DNA of 64,000 nt from Actinomycetes bacterium (GCA_021806045.1 JAJZDI010000016.1:17018-81017); one strand, 5' to 3'; shown: positions 1 to 8,090, counted from the stretch's first letter. Made by a program: numbers and translations. Notes: generated from the letters alone by a model not told the origin.

Positions 1-1163
1 GGGCCGGGGTCCGCCGCATCGTCTTCCTCGGGGGCCTCGGGCGGGACGGGGACGACCTGTCCGTCCACCTGCGCAGCCGACACGAGGTCGGGCGGCTGCT
101 GGCCGGCAGCGGCGTCCCGACGGTCGAGCTGCGCGCCGGCGTCATCATCGGATCGGGGTCCGCCAGCTTCGAGATGCTCCGGTACCTGGTCGAGATGCTT
201 TCTGTCATGGTCACCCCACGCTGGGTGTCCACCCGCTGCCAACCGATCGCCATCGCCGACGTCGTGGCCACCCTGGTCCGGGCCGTGACCCTGGCCGACG
301 TCCCCTCCGGCGTGTACGAGATCGGCGGGCCGGACGTCGTCTCCTACGCCGAGATGATGGACGCCTACGCCCGGGCCGCCGGCCTGCCCAGGCGACGGGT
401 GATCTCCGTCCCGTTCCTTTCCCCCGGGCTGTCGTCGCACTGGGTCGGCCTGGTCACGCCGGTCCCGGTGCCGCTGGCCCGCGAGCTGGTGGAGAGCCTG
501 GTGAACGAGGTCGTGGTCGACGACGACCGGGCGGCACGGACCTTCGGCGTCGACGCCATGGGCCTGGGTGAGGCGATCGAGCGGGCCCTCGCCGCCGTCG
601 AACGGGGCAACGTGCCCACCGCGTGGTCCGACGCCGACCTCGTCCACTTCGCGCCGGTGGCTACCGACCCGGCGTGGTCGGGCGGAACCATCGTCGAAGA
701 CGTGCGCCGGGCGACGACGGCGGCGTCACCCGAAGCCGTCTACCGGACCATCGCCGCCATCGGCGGCGACCGCGGCTGGTACAGCGGGGAGCTCCTGTGG
801 CGGATCCGGGGCATCCTCGACAAGCTCATCGGCGGGCCCGGGCTGCGCACCGGCCGGAAGGCGACCATCGCCGTGGGCGACGCCATCGACTTCTGGCGGG
901 TCGAGGAGCTGGTCTCGGACCGGAGGATCCGCCTGCGGGCCGAGATGGTGCTGCCCGGCCAGGCCTGGCTCACGTGGGACCTCGAACCGTCGGACGGTGG
1001 GACCGTGGTGACCCAGTCGGCCACCTTCCGCCCGAAGGGCCTGTGGGGCCGCGCCTACTGGTACGGGGTGGCGCCCTTCCACCGCTTCGTCTTCCCCGGC
1101 ATGCTGGCCGGGATCCTGGCCGACGCTGCCGGCCGGGCGCCGTCACCTCCGGATCCGGGCTGA
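1..1163 (+). CDS. SDR-type NAD(P)-binding protein with C-terminal DUF2867 (5' truncated)
   Basis: The reading frame is open from the first bases, so the N terminus lies outside the window. The visible start is mid Rossmann fold (RRIVFLGGLG) and runs through an atypical short-chain dehydrogenase/epimerase core (IGGPDVVSYAEMM). About the last 160 residues match the SRPBCC-like DUF2867 region (VYRTIAAIGGDRGWYSGELLWRIRG). This two-part architecture is common in actinobacterial NAD(P)H-binding proteins of unknown substrate. It is followed after 47 nt by the toxin-antitoxin pair. Family assignment is good; the substrate cannot be named. Confidence 0.85.
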   Translation, partial: AGVRRIVFLGGLGRDGDDLSVHLRSRHEVGRLLAGSGVPTVELRAGVIIGSGSASFEMLRYLVEMLSVMVTPRWVSTRCQPIAIADVVATLVRAVTLADVPSGVYEIGGPDVVSYAEMMDAYARAAGLPRRRVISVPFLSPGLSSHWVGLVTPVPVPLARELVESLVNEVVVDDDRAARTFGVDAMGLGEAIERALAAVERGNVPTAWSDADLVHFAPVATDPAWSGGTIVEDVRRATTAASPEAVYRTIAAIGGDRGWYSGELLWRIRGILDKLIGGPGLRTGRKATIAVGDAIDFWRVEELVSDRRIRLRAEMVLPGQAWLTWDLEPSDGGTVVTQSATFRPKGLWGRAYWYGVAPFHRFVFPGMLAGILADAAGRAPSPPDPG

Positions 1164-1183
1164 CGCCGGGCCGGGTGGCACCA

Positions 1184-1201
1184 GGTAGCAGTTCTGCTAC
1201 C
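1184..1201. promoter_or_regulatory. Perfect palindrome, likely toxin-antitoxin operator
   Basis: GGTAGCAG-TT-CTGCTACC is an 8-bp perfect inverted repeat. Its right arm runs into a -10-like TACCGT (1198-1203), 7 nt before the GTG at 1211. Phd/VapB-type antitoxins normally bind such palindromes over their own promoter, so this is read as the autoregulatory operator. Confidence 0.7.
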
Positions 1202-1210
1202 GTGGCAAAC

Positions 1211-1456
1211 GTGGCAGACATCCCACAGAAGGAGCTGCGAAACCGCGTGAGCGAGGTGCTCCGCCGGGCCGAGGCCGGCGAGACCCTCACCGTGACGGTC
1301 GCCGGTCGTGCGGTCGCCGAGCTCGGCCCGACGCACCGCCGCCGCTGGGTCAGCGGTGCGGCGCTCGCAGGCATCTGGCGCGGAACGGCACCGCGGGGCC
1401 TCGATGCCGACCTGGAGCGATTCCCGGCGAGCCTCGTAGACCCATACGGACCGTGA
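1211..1456 (+). CDS. Type II antitoxin, Phd/YefM (prevent-host-death) family
   Basis: The 81-residue protein begins VADIPQKELRNRVSEVLRRA and continues GETLTVTVAGRAVAELGP, the N-terminal DNA-binding/dimer fold of Phd/YefM antitoxins. The C-terminal half should wrap the toxin. GTG 1211 is chosen because TACCGT lies 7 nt upstream (leaderless arrangement); GTG 1202 is an in-frame alternative. The stop overlaps the toxin start (GTGA), so the pair is translationally coupled. Expected to neutralise the adjacent PIN-domain RNase and repress its own promoter through the palindrome at 1184-1201. Confidence 0.88.
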   Translation: MADIPQKELRNRVSEVLRRAEAGETLTVTVAGRAVAELGPTHRRRWVSGAALAGIWRGTAPRGLDADLERFPASLVDPYGP

Positions 1457-1842
1457 GGGTCCTACTCGACACGTCGGTCCTCATCGCAGAGGTCCCGCCG
1501 CCCGACGACGTCGAGGCCGCCATCAGTGTGGTCTCGGTGACGGAGCTGCACTTCGGTGTTCTTGTCGCCGACGACGATGACGAGCGGGCGCGTCGTACCG
1601 CCCGGCTCGCGGCTGTGGAGGCGACGTTCGACCCGCTACCGGTGACGGTCGAGGTCGCCCGCGTCTGGGGCCAACTTGCCGCCGCGGTGGCCCGACGCGG
1701 CGGCAACCCGAGACGGCGCCAGATCGATCTCGCCATCGCCGCCACCGCACACGTGGAGGGCGTGCCGCTTCTGACAGAGGACGTCGGCGACTTCCGCATC
1801 ATCAACGACCTGGTCGACGCCCGCAGGCTGTCCGATCGGTAG
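1453..1842 (+). CDS. vapC: PIN-domain ribonuclease toxin (VapC-like)
   Basis: The 129-residue protein is of usual VapC length. Acidic metal-site residues are visible in order: D6 (MRVLLDTSVL), E31 (SVTELHFG), D92 (RQIDLAIAATA) and D110/D113 (TEDVGDF). PIN toxins are Mg-dependent endoribonucleases that typically cut tRNA or rRNA and stop translation. It starts with GTG overlapping the antitoxin stop. No feature reveals the RNA target. Family very secure; symbol generic. Confidence 0.9.
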   Translation: MRVLLDTSVLIAEVPPPDDVEAAISVVSVTELHFGVLVADDDDERARRTARLAAVEATFDPLPVTVEVARVWGQLAAAVARRGGNPRRRQIDLAIAATAHVEGVPLLTEDVGDFRIINDLVDARRLSDR

Positions 1843-2088
1843 CCCGAAGCGCTACTCCGATCGCGGAGCGGTGCCGGCACCCGGTCATGGCAGGTCAGGC
1901 CCTCTGCCGGTCTCGTGGGTGACCACGCCCACCGGAGCTGAGGGGCGATGCCCCCGGCTCCTCCGCGCCCGACCGGGCCACGTCACGGGTGGCAGTCGAC
2001 GAGCACCCGGTGGGTACCGGGCGGGCGGGGCACGTGGTCGTAGACCCGCACCACCGTCACCCCGGGCCCGGGCCGCACCTCCGCGCCT
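1843..2088. other. Gene-free interval between toxin and DUF59 gene
   Basis: About 245 bp lie between the convergent vapC and the MIP18 gene. No frame has convincing coding character on either strand, and no clear hairpin or repeat was recognised. Confidence 0.5.
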
Positions 2089-2496
2089 TCAGCCCGAGGT
2101 GAACCCCAGGGCTGCGGCCGCCTCAGCCGTGATCATGGCCGGGCTCCAGGGCGGATCCCACACCAGGTCCACCCGGACGTCGGTCCCTGGCAACGCCGCT
2201 TCCACCGCCATCCGGGCCATCACCGGCAGGCTCTCGCTGGCCGGGCACCCCGGTGTGGTGAGGGTCATGGTCACCTCGACGGCGCCATTCTCGTTGTGGA
2301 CGTCGTACACCAGGCCGAGTGCGACGAGGTCGAGTCCCAGCTCGGGGTCGCACACGGTTGCCAGCGCATCCCACGCCGCGGCCGCCGGCCCGCCGGCCGC
2401 CCGGCCCGGTGCCACGACCGCCGTTTCCGGGGCAGCCGCGGCACCCGACGGCGCCTGGAAGCGCTCCCGGCGGCGGATGTGCGCCAACGGGATCAC
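2089..2496 (-). CDS. MIP18/DUF59 family iron-sulfur assembly factor
   Basis: The 135-residue protein has an N-terminal Ala/Pro-rich stretch (about residues 1-38) and a DUF59 domain: AWDALATVCDPELGLDLVALG, then VTMTLTTPGCPASESLPVMA with the conserved Cys of PaaD/SufT-like proteins. Family members help insert Fe-S clusters or act in metal-centre maturation. Its start overlaps the DUF2249 stop by 4 nt, so both are made from one mRNA. Placement in a regulon with hemerythrin and an Fe-S-type regulator suggests repair or maturation of metal sites under nitrosative or oxidative stress; this is inference. Confidence 0.85.
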   Translation of the reverse strand: MIPLAHIRRRERFQAPSGAAAAPETAVVAPGRAAGGPAAAAWDALATVCDPELGLDLVALGLVYDVHNENGAVEVTMTLTTPGCPASESLPVMARMAVEAALPGTDVRVDLVWDPPWSPAMITAEAAAALGFTSG

Positions 2497-2714
2497 GACT
2501 GCCTCCGGAACGTGACCTGCCAGTCGCCACCACCCAGCTCCACCGCCTCGTAGGAGAAGCCCTGCTCCGACAGGAGCCCCTCGAGCGGTACCGGCTCGAA
2601 CGGGGCCAGCACGACCAGGTCCTCCTTGTCACCCAGGCCGTCGAGTGCAGTCATGATCATCCCGAACGGCTCGTCACCTGCTGCCAGGACGGGCCGTGCA
2701 TCGACGGTCGCCAT
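2493..2714 (-). CDS. DUF2249 domain protein
   Basis: The 73-residue single-domain DUF2249 protein (TALDGLGDKEDLVVLAPFEPVP, then LGGGDWQVTFRR) resembles TusA-like small folds. DUF2249 recurs with hemerythrin and NnrS-type genes in denitrification and NO-response loci. A strong Shine-Dalgarno (GAGGAGGT) lies 6 nt before the ATG. Transcribed divergently from the membrane protein at 2788, with the operator at 2764-2779 in the shared 73-bp gap. The related DUF2249 at the end of the hemerythrin protein (4284-5366) strengthens the functional link. Biochemical role unknown. Confidence 0.85.
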   Translation of the reverse strand: MATVDARPVLAAGDEPFGMIMTALDGLGDKEDLVVLAPFEPVPLEGLLSEQGFSYEAVELGGGDWQVTFRRQS

Positions 2715-2763
2715 CGGACCACCTCCTCGCTCGTGGCCGGCGGGTGCCGGTCTCGATTGTTCT

Positions 2764-2779
2764 TCTACTTTTTACTAGA
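2764..2779. promoter_or_regulatory. Operator TCTACT-N4-ACTAGA in divergent promoter
   Basis: The 16-bp inverted repeat TCTACT-TTTT-ACTAGA differs at one arm position from the perfect TCTAGT-GTTA-ACTAGA at 5401-5416. It overlaps a -10-like TAGAGT (2776-2781), 6 nt before the ATG at 2788. The local AT-richness stands out from the surroundings. Probably bound by the regulator encoded at 5580-6323. Confidence 0.65.
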
Positions 2780-2787
2780 GTTATATC

Positions 2788-4230
2788 ATGCACGATCGTG
2801 GAGGTCACGACCCCGGCGGCACCACAGCAGCCACCCCGGCACCCGTCTCTCCCCCTACCCCGGCACCAGCCCCGCCACCCACATCGGCACTGTGGGTGGG
2901 GCGCCCCCCCGGGGTCCCCGGCACCGTGCCCCCGCCGGCCGTTCCATTGGCGTTCCTCGGGGCAGCCGCCGCCGGCCTCGTCGCCTGCGGGATCACCCTG
3001 GCCTGGGCCAGCGGGGCGTCGAGCGTCGACCCGACGGCCGATCCCGTGGTTGCCGCCGCCCACTTCGGCATGTTGGCCACGCTCTCCATGGGTGTCCTCG
3101 GCGCCCTCTTCCAGTTCACGCCGGTGGTGACCCGGCGCCCGCTCCGCTCCCTCCGCCTGGCGTGGATCACGTTCGCCACGTGGCTGCCGGCGTCGTGGCT
3201 CCTCCCCCTCGGGTTCGCCACCCGCCACGAAGTACTGGTCGAAGCGGGCGGCGCCCTGGCCGCCCTGGCCGTGGCCGCCGCCGTCGCCACCTTGTCCGCG
3301 CCCCTGGCCGGAGCAGGCGGGGACGTCGTGGCTGCGGGCATCCGGGCTGCCGTGGCCGGGTTCGTGGTCACCGCCTGCTTCGGCGTCGTCTACGTCGCCG
3401 ACCGGCGAGCTGCCTGGTTCGACCTGCCCGGCCACGTCGTGATGGCCCATGCCTCCGTGGGACTGCTGGCCTGGCTGGGCCTCACCTACGTGAGCGTCGC
3501 CGAGAAGTTGTGGCCGATGTTCTTCCTCGCACACGTCCCCGGCCGGCGCCGTGCCGGTCGCATCGCGGTGACCGCGGTGCCCACCGGCGTGGTGCTGCTC
3601 TCCCCCGGCCTGTTGACCAACACGGCCTGGCTGGCCTGGACCGGTGCCGCGGTGGTGGCCGTCGGCCTGGCAGCCCACCTCACGTCGCTGGTCGTCACCC
3701 TCCGGCACCGGCGCCGGTCGATCGACCTCCACGCCGCCTTCGTCGTCACCGCAGCGCTCTCGCTCATGGCCGGGGTGGGGCTGGCGCTGGCCGGAGCGGT
3801 GGTCCTCCGCTCCGACCACCACGCGGGCGTCGCCCTGGTGGCCGCCTCGGTCGCCGCCGTGGGCGGCTGGCTGCTCGAGGCGCTGGTCGGCCACGTCCAC
3901 AAGGTGGTCCCCTTCGTCGAGTGGTCCTCCTTGCGTGCCCGGGGCGTGTCGTATGGCCCCACGGGCCGGCAGATCATGTTCGCCGACCTCTACCGCCACA
4001 GCTGGGCCGCCGCCACCTACGTCCTGGTCACCGTTGGCATCACCACCGTGACGGCCGGGCTGGCCACCTCCGAGGCGGCCATCGTGGCCGCCGGTGGCTG
4101 GGTCCTCGCCGCCACCGGGATCGTGACCGCGGCCAACTTCTGGACGACGGCCCGCCGGCTCGGCCGGTCGGCACCGCCGGTGGGCACCGATCGGCCGGCG
4201 GCTGCGCCGGTGACGGGGCAGCCGGCCTGA
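2788..4230 (+). CDS. NnrS / heme-copper-oxidase-subunit-I-like polytopic membrane protein
   Basis: The 480-residue protein has a Pro-rich N-terminal tail (about 1-50) and then roughly twelve hydrophobic segments. Conserved histidines sit in or beside membrane helices: AAAHFGMLATLSMG, GHVVMAHASVG, FFLAHVP and GHVHKVVPFVEW, the last a hallmark of oxidase-subunit-I-like proteins. It lacks other oxidase-subunit genes nearby. Such proteins accompany hemerythrin/DUF2249 genes and are associated with NO metabolism. ATG 2788 has no Shine-Dalgarno but lies 6 nt after TAGAGT, a leaderless arrangement. Membrane and family assignment good; function inferred. Confidence 0.7.
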   Translation: MHDRGGHDPGGTTAATPAPVSPPTPAPAPPPTSALWVGRPPGVPGTVPPPAVPLAFLGAAAAGLVACGITLAWASGASSVDPTADPVVAAAHFGMLATLSMGVLGALFQFTPVVTRRPLRSLRLAWITFATWLPASWLLPLGFATRHEVLVEAGGALAALAVAAAVATLSAPLAGAGGDVVAAGIRAAVAGFVVTACFGVVYVADRRAAWFDLPGHVVMAHASVGLLAWLGLTYVSVAEKLWPMFFLAHVPGRRRAGRIAVTAVPTGVVLLSPGLLTNTAWLAWTGAAVVAVGLAAHLTSLVVTLRHRRRSIDLHAAFVVTAALSLMAGVGLALAGAVVLRSDHHAGVALVAASVAAVGGWLLEALVGHVHKVVPFVEWSSLRARGVSYGPTGRQIMFADLYRHSWAAATYVLVTVGITTVTAGLATSEAAIVAAGGWVLAATGIVTAANFWTTARRLGRSAPPVGTDRPAAAPVTGQPA

Positions 4231-4283
4231 AGGGCAGCAGCGGCACCGCCTGGCGCCCGGAGGTGCCCTCAGGCGCCCGGAGG

Positions 4284-5366
4284 TCAGACTGCGGCGGTGG
4301 CCACCGACCTGCTGATGTGCACCCGCCACTCGGTGGGGCCGGCCAGGTCGTACGACCAGGTGAAGGTGCCGGGGTGCTCGGCCTCGAGCTGGTAACGGAG
4401 CGGGCGGGGGTCGTGGTCGTTCACCAGCACGAACCCCTGACCGGGCGTCAGCGCATCGAAGGCGGCGAAGATCGTCTCATGGCGGGCCGCCGGCACCAGG
4501 GAGCGGACGTCGAGGACGAGGTCGCCCTCGCTCCGGTCGTCGCCCCCACTCCCGTCCCCGTTCTCGCTCCCGCCGTTCCGGGTCCGGAACGCCACCGGCT
4601 CAGAGGAGGCGAGGCGGACCAGCCGGTGGAGGGCGGGACCGACCCGGGCGGCCAGCTCCGGCGAGGGGGCGCGCAGCACCGACCACGCCGCTGCCGCCAA
4701 CCGGCAGGCCTGATCACCCCGGCCGGCCCGGGCCAGGTCGGTGGTCGCCTCGAGGAGGAGCCGGAGGAGTACCGGCGCCGGATCGGACCCGGAACCGGCT
4801 GTTCCCTCGGCACGACCACCGGAACCGTCTGCTTCCCCCACGTCTTCGGCGGCGGCACTCGCCCCCCGGATCTCCTCGATCTCGTCGTGCATCGCCCCGA
4901 GCAGGGTGGCGAGCGAGGCCCCGCTGTCGGCGACCAGGGCGGGCAGCACGATCTCGTTCTCGGCTCGGACGTGGGCACGGAACAGGTCGGCCACATCGGT
5001 GGCGGCCGCAGCGGCGCGGGGCCCGTCGGTCGCCTGGGCCAGCGAGTCGACGAGGGCCGCCAGTGTGCCGTGCTCGACGGTCATGGCCGCCACCGTCTCC
5101 GCCAGCTCGGCGCGCTGGGCCGCCGCACGGTAGAGGGTGTGCTCCTCGGCACGGGCGTGCGGGAGCACCTCGTCGGCCACGTACCCGACCAGGTCGGCCA
5201 CGGCCACCTCCCACTGCCCGCCACGCTCCACCGCACCGGCCACCGCGCCGGCCCTGCGGGCCACCTGATCGTCGAGCTCGCGATGGTGGGCGACGATGGC
5301 CGCCTCGGCCCGCAGCTCCTCGTCCGCTCCCTGCACCGTGCCGACCTGGGATCCGTCCGTCGTCAT
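4284..5366 (-). CDS. Hemerythrin-DUF2249 fusion protein
   Basis: The 360-residue protein has an N-terminal four-helix hemerythrin domain (about 20-145) with di-iron ligand motifs: H27/H28, H70-x3-E74, H99 and H132-x3-E136. An Ala/Gly-rich middle follows, then a C-terminal DUF2249 domain (about 285-350; LDVRSLVPAARHETIFAAFD). Hemerythrin domains bind O2 or NO at a di-iron centre; bacterial homologues take part in Fe-S repair and NO defence. AGGAGG before the ATG supports the start. The perfect operator 5401-5416 lies just upstream, placing it under the regulator at 5580-6323. Confidence 0.88.
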   Translation of the reverse strand: MTTDGSQVGTVQGADEELRAEAAIVAHHRELDDQVARRAGAVAGAVERGGQWEVAVADLVGYVADEVLPHARAEEHTLYRAAAQRAELAETVAAMTVEHGTLAALVDSLAQATDGPRAAAAATDVADLFRAHVRAENEIVLPALVADSGASLATLLGAMHDEIEEIRGASAAAEDVGEADGSGGRAEGTAGSGSDPAPVLLRLLLEATTDLARAGRGDQACRLAAAAWSVLRAPSPELAARVGPALHRLVRLASSEPVAFRTRNGGSENGDGSGGDDRSEGDLVLDVRSLVPAARHETIFAAFDALTPGQGFVLVNDHDPRPLRYQLEAEHPGTFTWSYDLAGPTEWRVHISRSVATAAV

Positions 5367-5400
5367 CCTGCCTCCTCACACCACCGGTCAGTATCTTTGT

Positions 5401-5416
5401 TCTAGTGTTAACTAGA
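5401..5416. promoter_or_regulatory. Perfect operator TCTAGT-N4-ACTAGA upstream of hemerythrin gene
   Basis: TCTAGT-GTTA-ACTAGA is a perfect 6-bp inverted repeat in a short AT-rich island. It sits 35 bp before the hemerythrin ATG and next to a -10-like GATACT (5395-5390, minus strand), so binding would cover the core promoter. Confidence 0.7.
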
Positions 5417-5556
5417 TTAATACTGCCGCACGGCGCGGTCCAGTGCCGGTGGGCGGGGACCGGGTCACGGGCCGCTTCAACCCGGCACACCCGGAGATCC
5501 ACATGGGGGCCCGGCCACGGCCGCCCTGGCACCACGTGCCGGCCGGGCAGGGTAGG

Positions 5557-5574
5557 TCCGGGGGGACCCCCGGA
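5557..5574 (-). terminator. GC hairpin after the regulator gene
   Basis: TCCGGGGG-GA-CCCCCGGA is a perfect 8-bp stem beginning 6 nt past the regulator stop. There is no U tract, as is usual for actinobacterial terminators. The rest of 5417-5579 shows no gene. Confidence 0.6.
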
Positions 5575-5579
5575 TCGGT

Positions 5580-6323
5580 TCAGGTCGCCGGGGTGGGACC
5601 GGCTTCCGGCACCCGGTGCACGACCAGCCGGCAGCCGGCGCGCCGGGCGTCGCGTGCGGCCAACCGGTCCACCTCGATCCCGCCCAGACCCTCGGCCATG
5701 CCTTCGGCCAGCCCGAGGTGGAGCTGGCACACGGTATCGGGGTCCACCGAGGCGACGTCGGCGAACGGGCACCGTCCGAGGACGAAGTCGACCCGCCGAC
5801 CGCGCACCATCCGTTCCGGGCGGAACCCCCGCTCGGCCAATTCGTCCTCGAGCACGTCCACCGGATCGCGCCCGTCCTCCACCGCAACCGCCCGTCGCCG
5901 GCCGTCGCGGCGCCCGACCTCCCGGGCGCCGACGCCATCGCGGACCGACTCGCTCAGCAGCCGGGCCAGCCACGCATAGGCCCCGGGCGTCCCCCAGCTT
6001 CCCGCCACCTCGGGGTGGAGGCGGTAGAGGAGGCGCGGCCGGCCCGGTCGCGACCGGACCTCGGGCTCCTCCACCACCAGCCCTGCGTCACGCAGTACGG
6101 CCAGGTGCTGGCGGACGGCGTTGTGGTTGAGCCCGACCAGGTCGGTCAGCTCCTGGACCCCCACCGGACGCCCGGCGTCCACGATGTAGCGGAACAGGCG
6201 GTGACGGGTCGGGTCGCCGAGGGCGCGGCCCTGCTGGCGCACCTCGTCGTTCTCGGCGGTCGCCCCGCCGGCGCCCGACCGGTGTGCGGCGATCCCGTTG
6301 CTCCCATCCTGAGAAGGGGTCAT
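5580..6323 (-). CDS. HTH regulator with three-cysteine C-terminal domain (SufR-like)
   Basis: The 247-residue protein has a winged-helix ArsR/DeoR-type domain (about 28-105; LGDPTRHRLFRYIVDAGRPV and LNHNAVRQHLAVLRDAGLV). Its C-terminal half carries Cys185 (GRCPFADV), Cys199 (DTVCQLHLG) and Cys231 (GCRLVVH). This CPF...C.LH...C layout is that of SufR-type regulators that hold an Fe-S cluster and can sense NO, O2 or iron. ATG 6323 is preferred over TTG 6326 because TAGACT lies 8 nt upstream. A TCTAGT half-site (6329-6334) overlaps that -10, suggesting autoregulation. Confidence 0.8.
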   Translation of the reverse strand: MTPSQDGSNGIAAHRSGAGGATAENDEVRQQGRALGDPTRHRLFRYIVDAGRPVGVQELTDLVGLNHNAVRQHLAVLRDAGLVVEEPEVRSRPGRPRLLYRLHPEVAGSWGTPGAYAWLARLLSESVRDGVGAREVGRRDGRRRAVAVEDGRDPVDVLEDELAERGFRPERMVRGRRVDFVLGRCPFADVASVDPDTVCQLHLGLAEGMAEGLGGIEVDRLAARDARRAGCRLVVHRVPEAGPTPAT

Positions 6324-6328
6324 CAACT

Positions 6329-6337
6329 TCTAGTCTA
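6329..6337 (-). promoter_or_regulatory. Operator half-site over the regulator's own -10
   Basis: TCTAGT (6329-6334) matches one arm of the 5401-5416 operator. On the minus strand it overlaps TAGACT (6337-6332), 8 nt upstream of the regulator ATG. The second arm is not recognisable. Confidence 0.4.
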
Positions 6338-6479
6338 TGGCTGAATTACGCCAGCAATGGGCACGCCGGCCACACCCGGCACCGCCTCGGAGGTGGCACG
6401 GCCATCACCCGGGGGATGGCGCACCCGCCGGTACGATCCGCTGCGGGGCGCCGTGACACCCCCTCCCTACCGTTCGGTC

Positions 6480-7136
6480 ATGACCTACCTCCCCCTGCCC
6501 CCACTCCCCGATCACCCCGACGTCGTCCTGCGGGCCAGCTCCCGCCGGAAGAAGACAGCAGGCGCCCACTGGGACGGCGACCGGCTGGTCGTCACCTTCC
6601 CCGTGCGCCACGATCCGGCCGACCGTGCCCGGCTCGTCGACTACTTCGTCACCCGCATGTCCCGTCACCGCCCGCACCTCCACACCTCGGACGCCGACCT
6701 GTGGGAGCGTGCCTGCCGGCTCGGCGACCGCTACTTCGACGGCCTGCGGGCACAGAGTGTCCGGTGGTCCGACCGCCAGCACTCCCTGTGGGGCTCGTGC
6801 ACGATGGTCACCCGGGAGATCCGGATCTCCTCCCGGCTGCGGGTGGCGCCCTCGTGGGTGGTCGATGCCGTGGTCGTCCACGAGCTCGCCCACCTGCTCG
6901 AAGCGGGGCACACGGCGAGGTTCCGTCAACTCGAGGAGCGCTACCCCCGCCGGCGTGAGGCCGACGTCTTCCTCGCCGGCTACGCGCTGGGGCTCGGTTG
7001 CGACCGCACCGGCGACGGTGGCGCATCGGGGGACGAGGGCTGCGACGAGGCTGCAGCGGTCGACGCCGGCCGGGCCGGCGCCAGCCTGGCCGGCGGCACC
7101 TCGGGACGCTCCTACCCGTCGGACCTCACCCGCTGA
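6480..7136 (+). CDS. YgjP-like zinc metallopeptidase (DUF45)
   Basis: The 218-residue protein carries the zinc-binding HELAH motif (VVVHELAHLLEAGH) preceded by RWSDRQHSLWGSC and ISSRLRVAPSWVVDAV, as in the YgjP/DUF45 peptidase family. A late Glu (EERYPRR) fits the third ligand region. ATG 6480 is chosen because the conserved domain begins soon after; in-frame GTG 6453 and a longer frame from 6357 are possible. A Gly/Ala-rich tail of about 40 residues follows the domain. Substrate unknown. Confidence 0.8.
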   Translation: MTYLPLPPLPDHPDVVLRASSRRKKTAGAHWDGDRLVVTFPVRHDPADRARLVDYFVTRMSRHRPHLHTSDADLWERACRLGDRYFDGLRAQSVRWSDRQHSLWGSCTMVTREIRISSRLRVAPSWVVDAVVVHELAHLLEAGHTARFRQLEERYPRRREADVFLAGYALGLGCDRTGDGGASGDEGCDEAAAVDAGRAGASLAGGTSGRSYPSDLTR

Positions 7137-7190
7137 CGAGCGGACGAGGCGGTCACGGCGGACCGCACGGCGCGTGCGGGGGCCTCCCCC

Positions 7191-8090
7191 TCAGTCGGCC
7201 AGGAAGGCGGTGATCGTCGCCACCGTCCACTCCGGCACCTCCAGCATGGGCACGTGCCCCACGCCCGGTGCCACCTCGAGGGTCCAGTCCGGATGGTCCC
7301 GGAGGGCCTGCCTGGCCACGGCCACCGGGACGAGGACGTCTCGCTCGCCGTGGAGGAGCAGGGTGGGGGCGGCGATGCGACCGAGAGAGCGCCGCAGCGT
7401 GGCCGGACGCACCAGGGCGGCCGTCAGCGACCGGGCCGAAGCCAGGTAGGCGGTGTCCGCCGCCGCCCGGTCGATGGAGGCCGTCAGTGCCACGTGGGCG
7501 TCGACCACCGCGGGATCCACCCGCCCTGGGTCGGAGCAGCACATCCGCAGCACGCGCCGGACGCTCTGCTCGGGCGTGGTGCGCCGGCGACGTTCGGCCA
7601 GGAACCGCTCGCCGAGCCCGGGCACCGCACATGCCACGAAGTTGGCGACGATGCGCGGGTGAGGGATGGCCGGCATGGCCGCCGGCAGCGCCGGGTCGAC
7701 CAGGACCAGTCGATCGACCAGCTCGGGGCGTTCCGATGCGACCAGCGCCGCCACCAGGCCGCCCATCGAATTGCCCACCAACATCACCGGGCCGGCACCC
7801 AGCGCGTCGAGCACGCCGGTGACCACGGCCACGTGTCCGGCCAGGTCGGGCAGGCGGCCGGCGGCCGGCGTCCGTCCGTGGCCGACCAGGTCGACCGCCA
7901 CCACCCGCCCCAGCTCGGCCAGGCCGGGAGCGACCGCCAGCCAGTTCAGGTGCGAGCCGCCCAGCCCGTGGAGGCAGACGATGGTCGGCCCGTCCCTGCC
8001 CCCGGGCCCGCCCAGGTCGGCGACGTGCACGGGACCCCCGACGTCGACCATGGTCGAGGTGACCGTTGGGAGCTCTCGGCTGATCGGCAC
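7191..8090 (-). CDS. Alpha/beta hydrolase
   Basis: The 299-residue protein has the oxyanion-hole motif CLHGLGGSHLNW, nucleophile elbow VGNSMGG (Ser), a late Asp (HGERDVLVP) and catalytic His (GVGHVPMLEVP), all in canonical order. It is a soluble esterase/epoxide-hydrolase-type enzyme of unknown substrate. GTG 8090 is supported by TAGGTT exactly 6 nt upstream; the TAG of that hexamer is also the stop codon of the preceding YggU gene. Confidence 0.88.
   Translation of the reverse strand: MPISRELPTVTSTMVDVGGPVHVADLGGPGGRDGPTIVCLHGLGGSHLNWLAVAPGLAELGRVVAVDLVGHGRTPAAGRLPDLAGHVAVVTGVLDALGAGPVMLVGNSMGGLVAALVASERPELVDRLVLVDPALPAAMPAIPHPRIVANFVACAVPGLGERFLAERRRRTTPEQSVRRVLRMCCSDPGRVDPAVVDAHVALTASIDRAAADTAYLASARSLTAALVRPATLRRSLGRIAAPTLLLHGERDVLVPVAVARQALRDHPDWTLEVAPGVGHVPMLEVPEWTVATITAFLAD

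Noticed and set aside
2319..5405. Very long plus-strand open frame (1028 codons)
   Set aside because: It runs antisense to or across five well-supported genes and its product is Arg/Gly/Pro-rich without any domain; it is a consequence of high GC.
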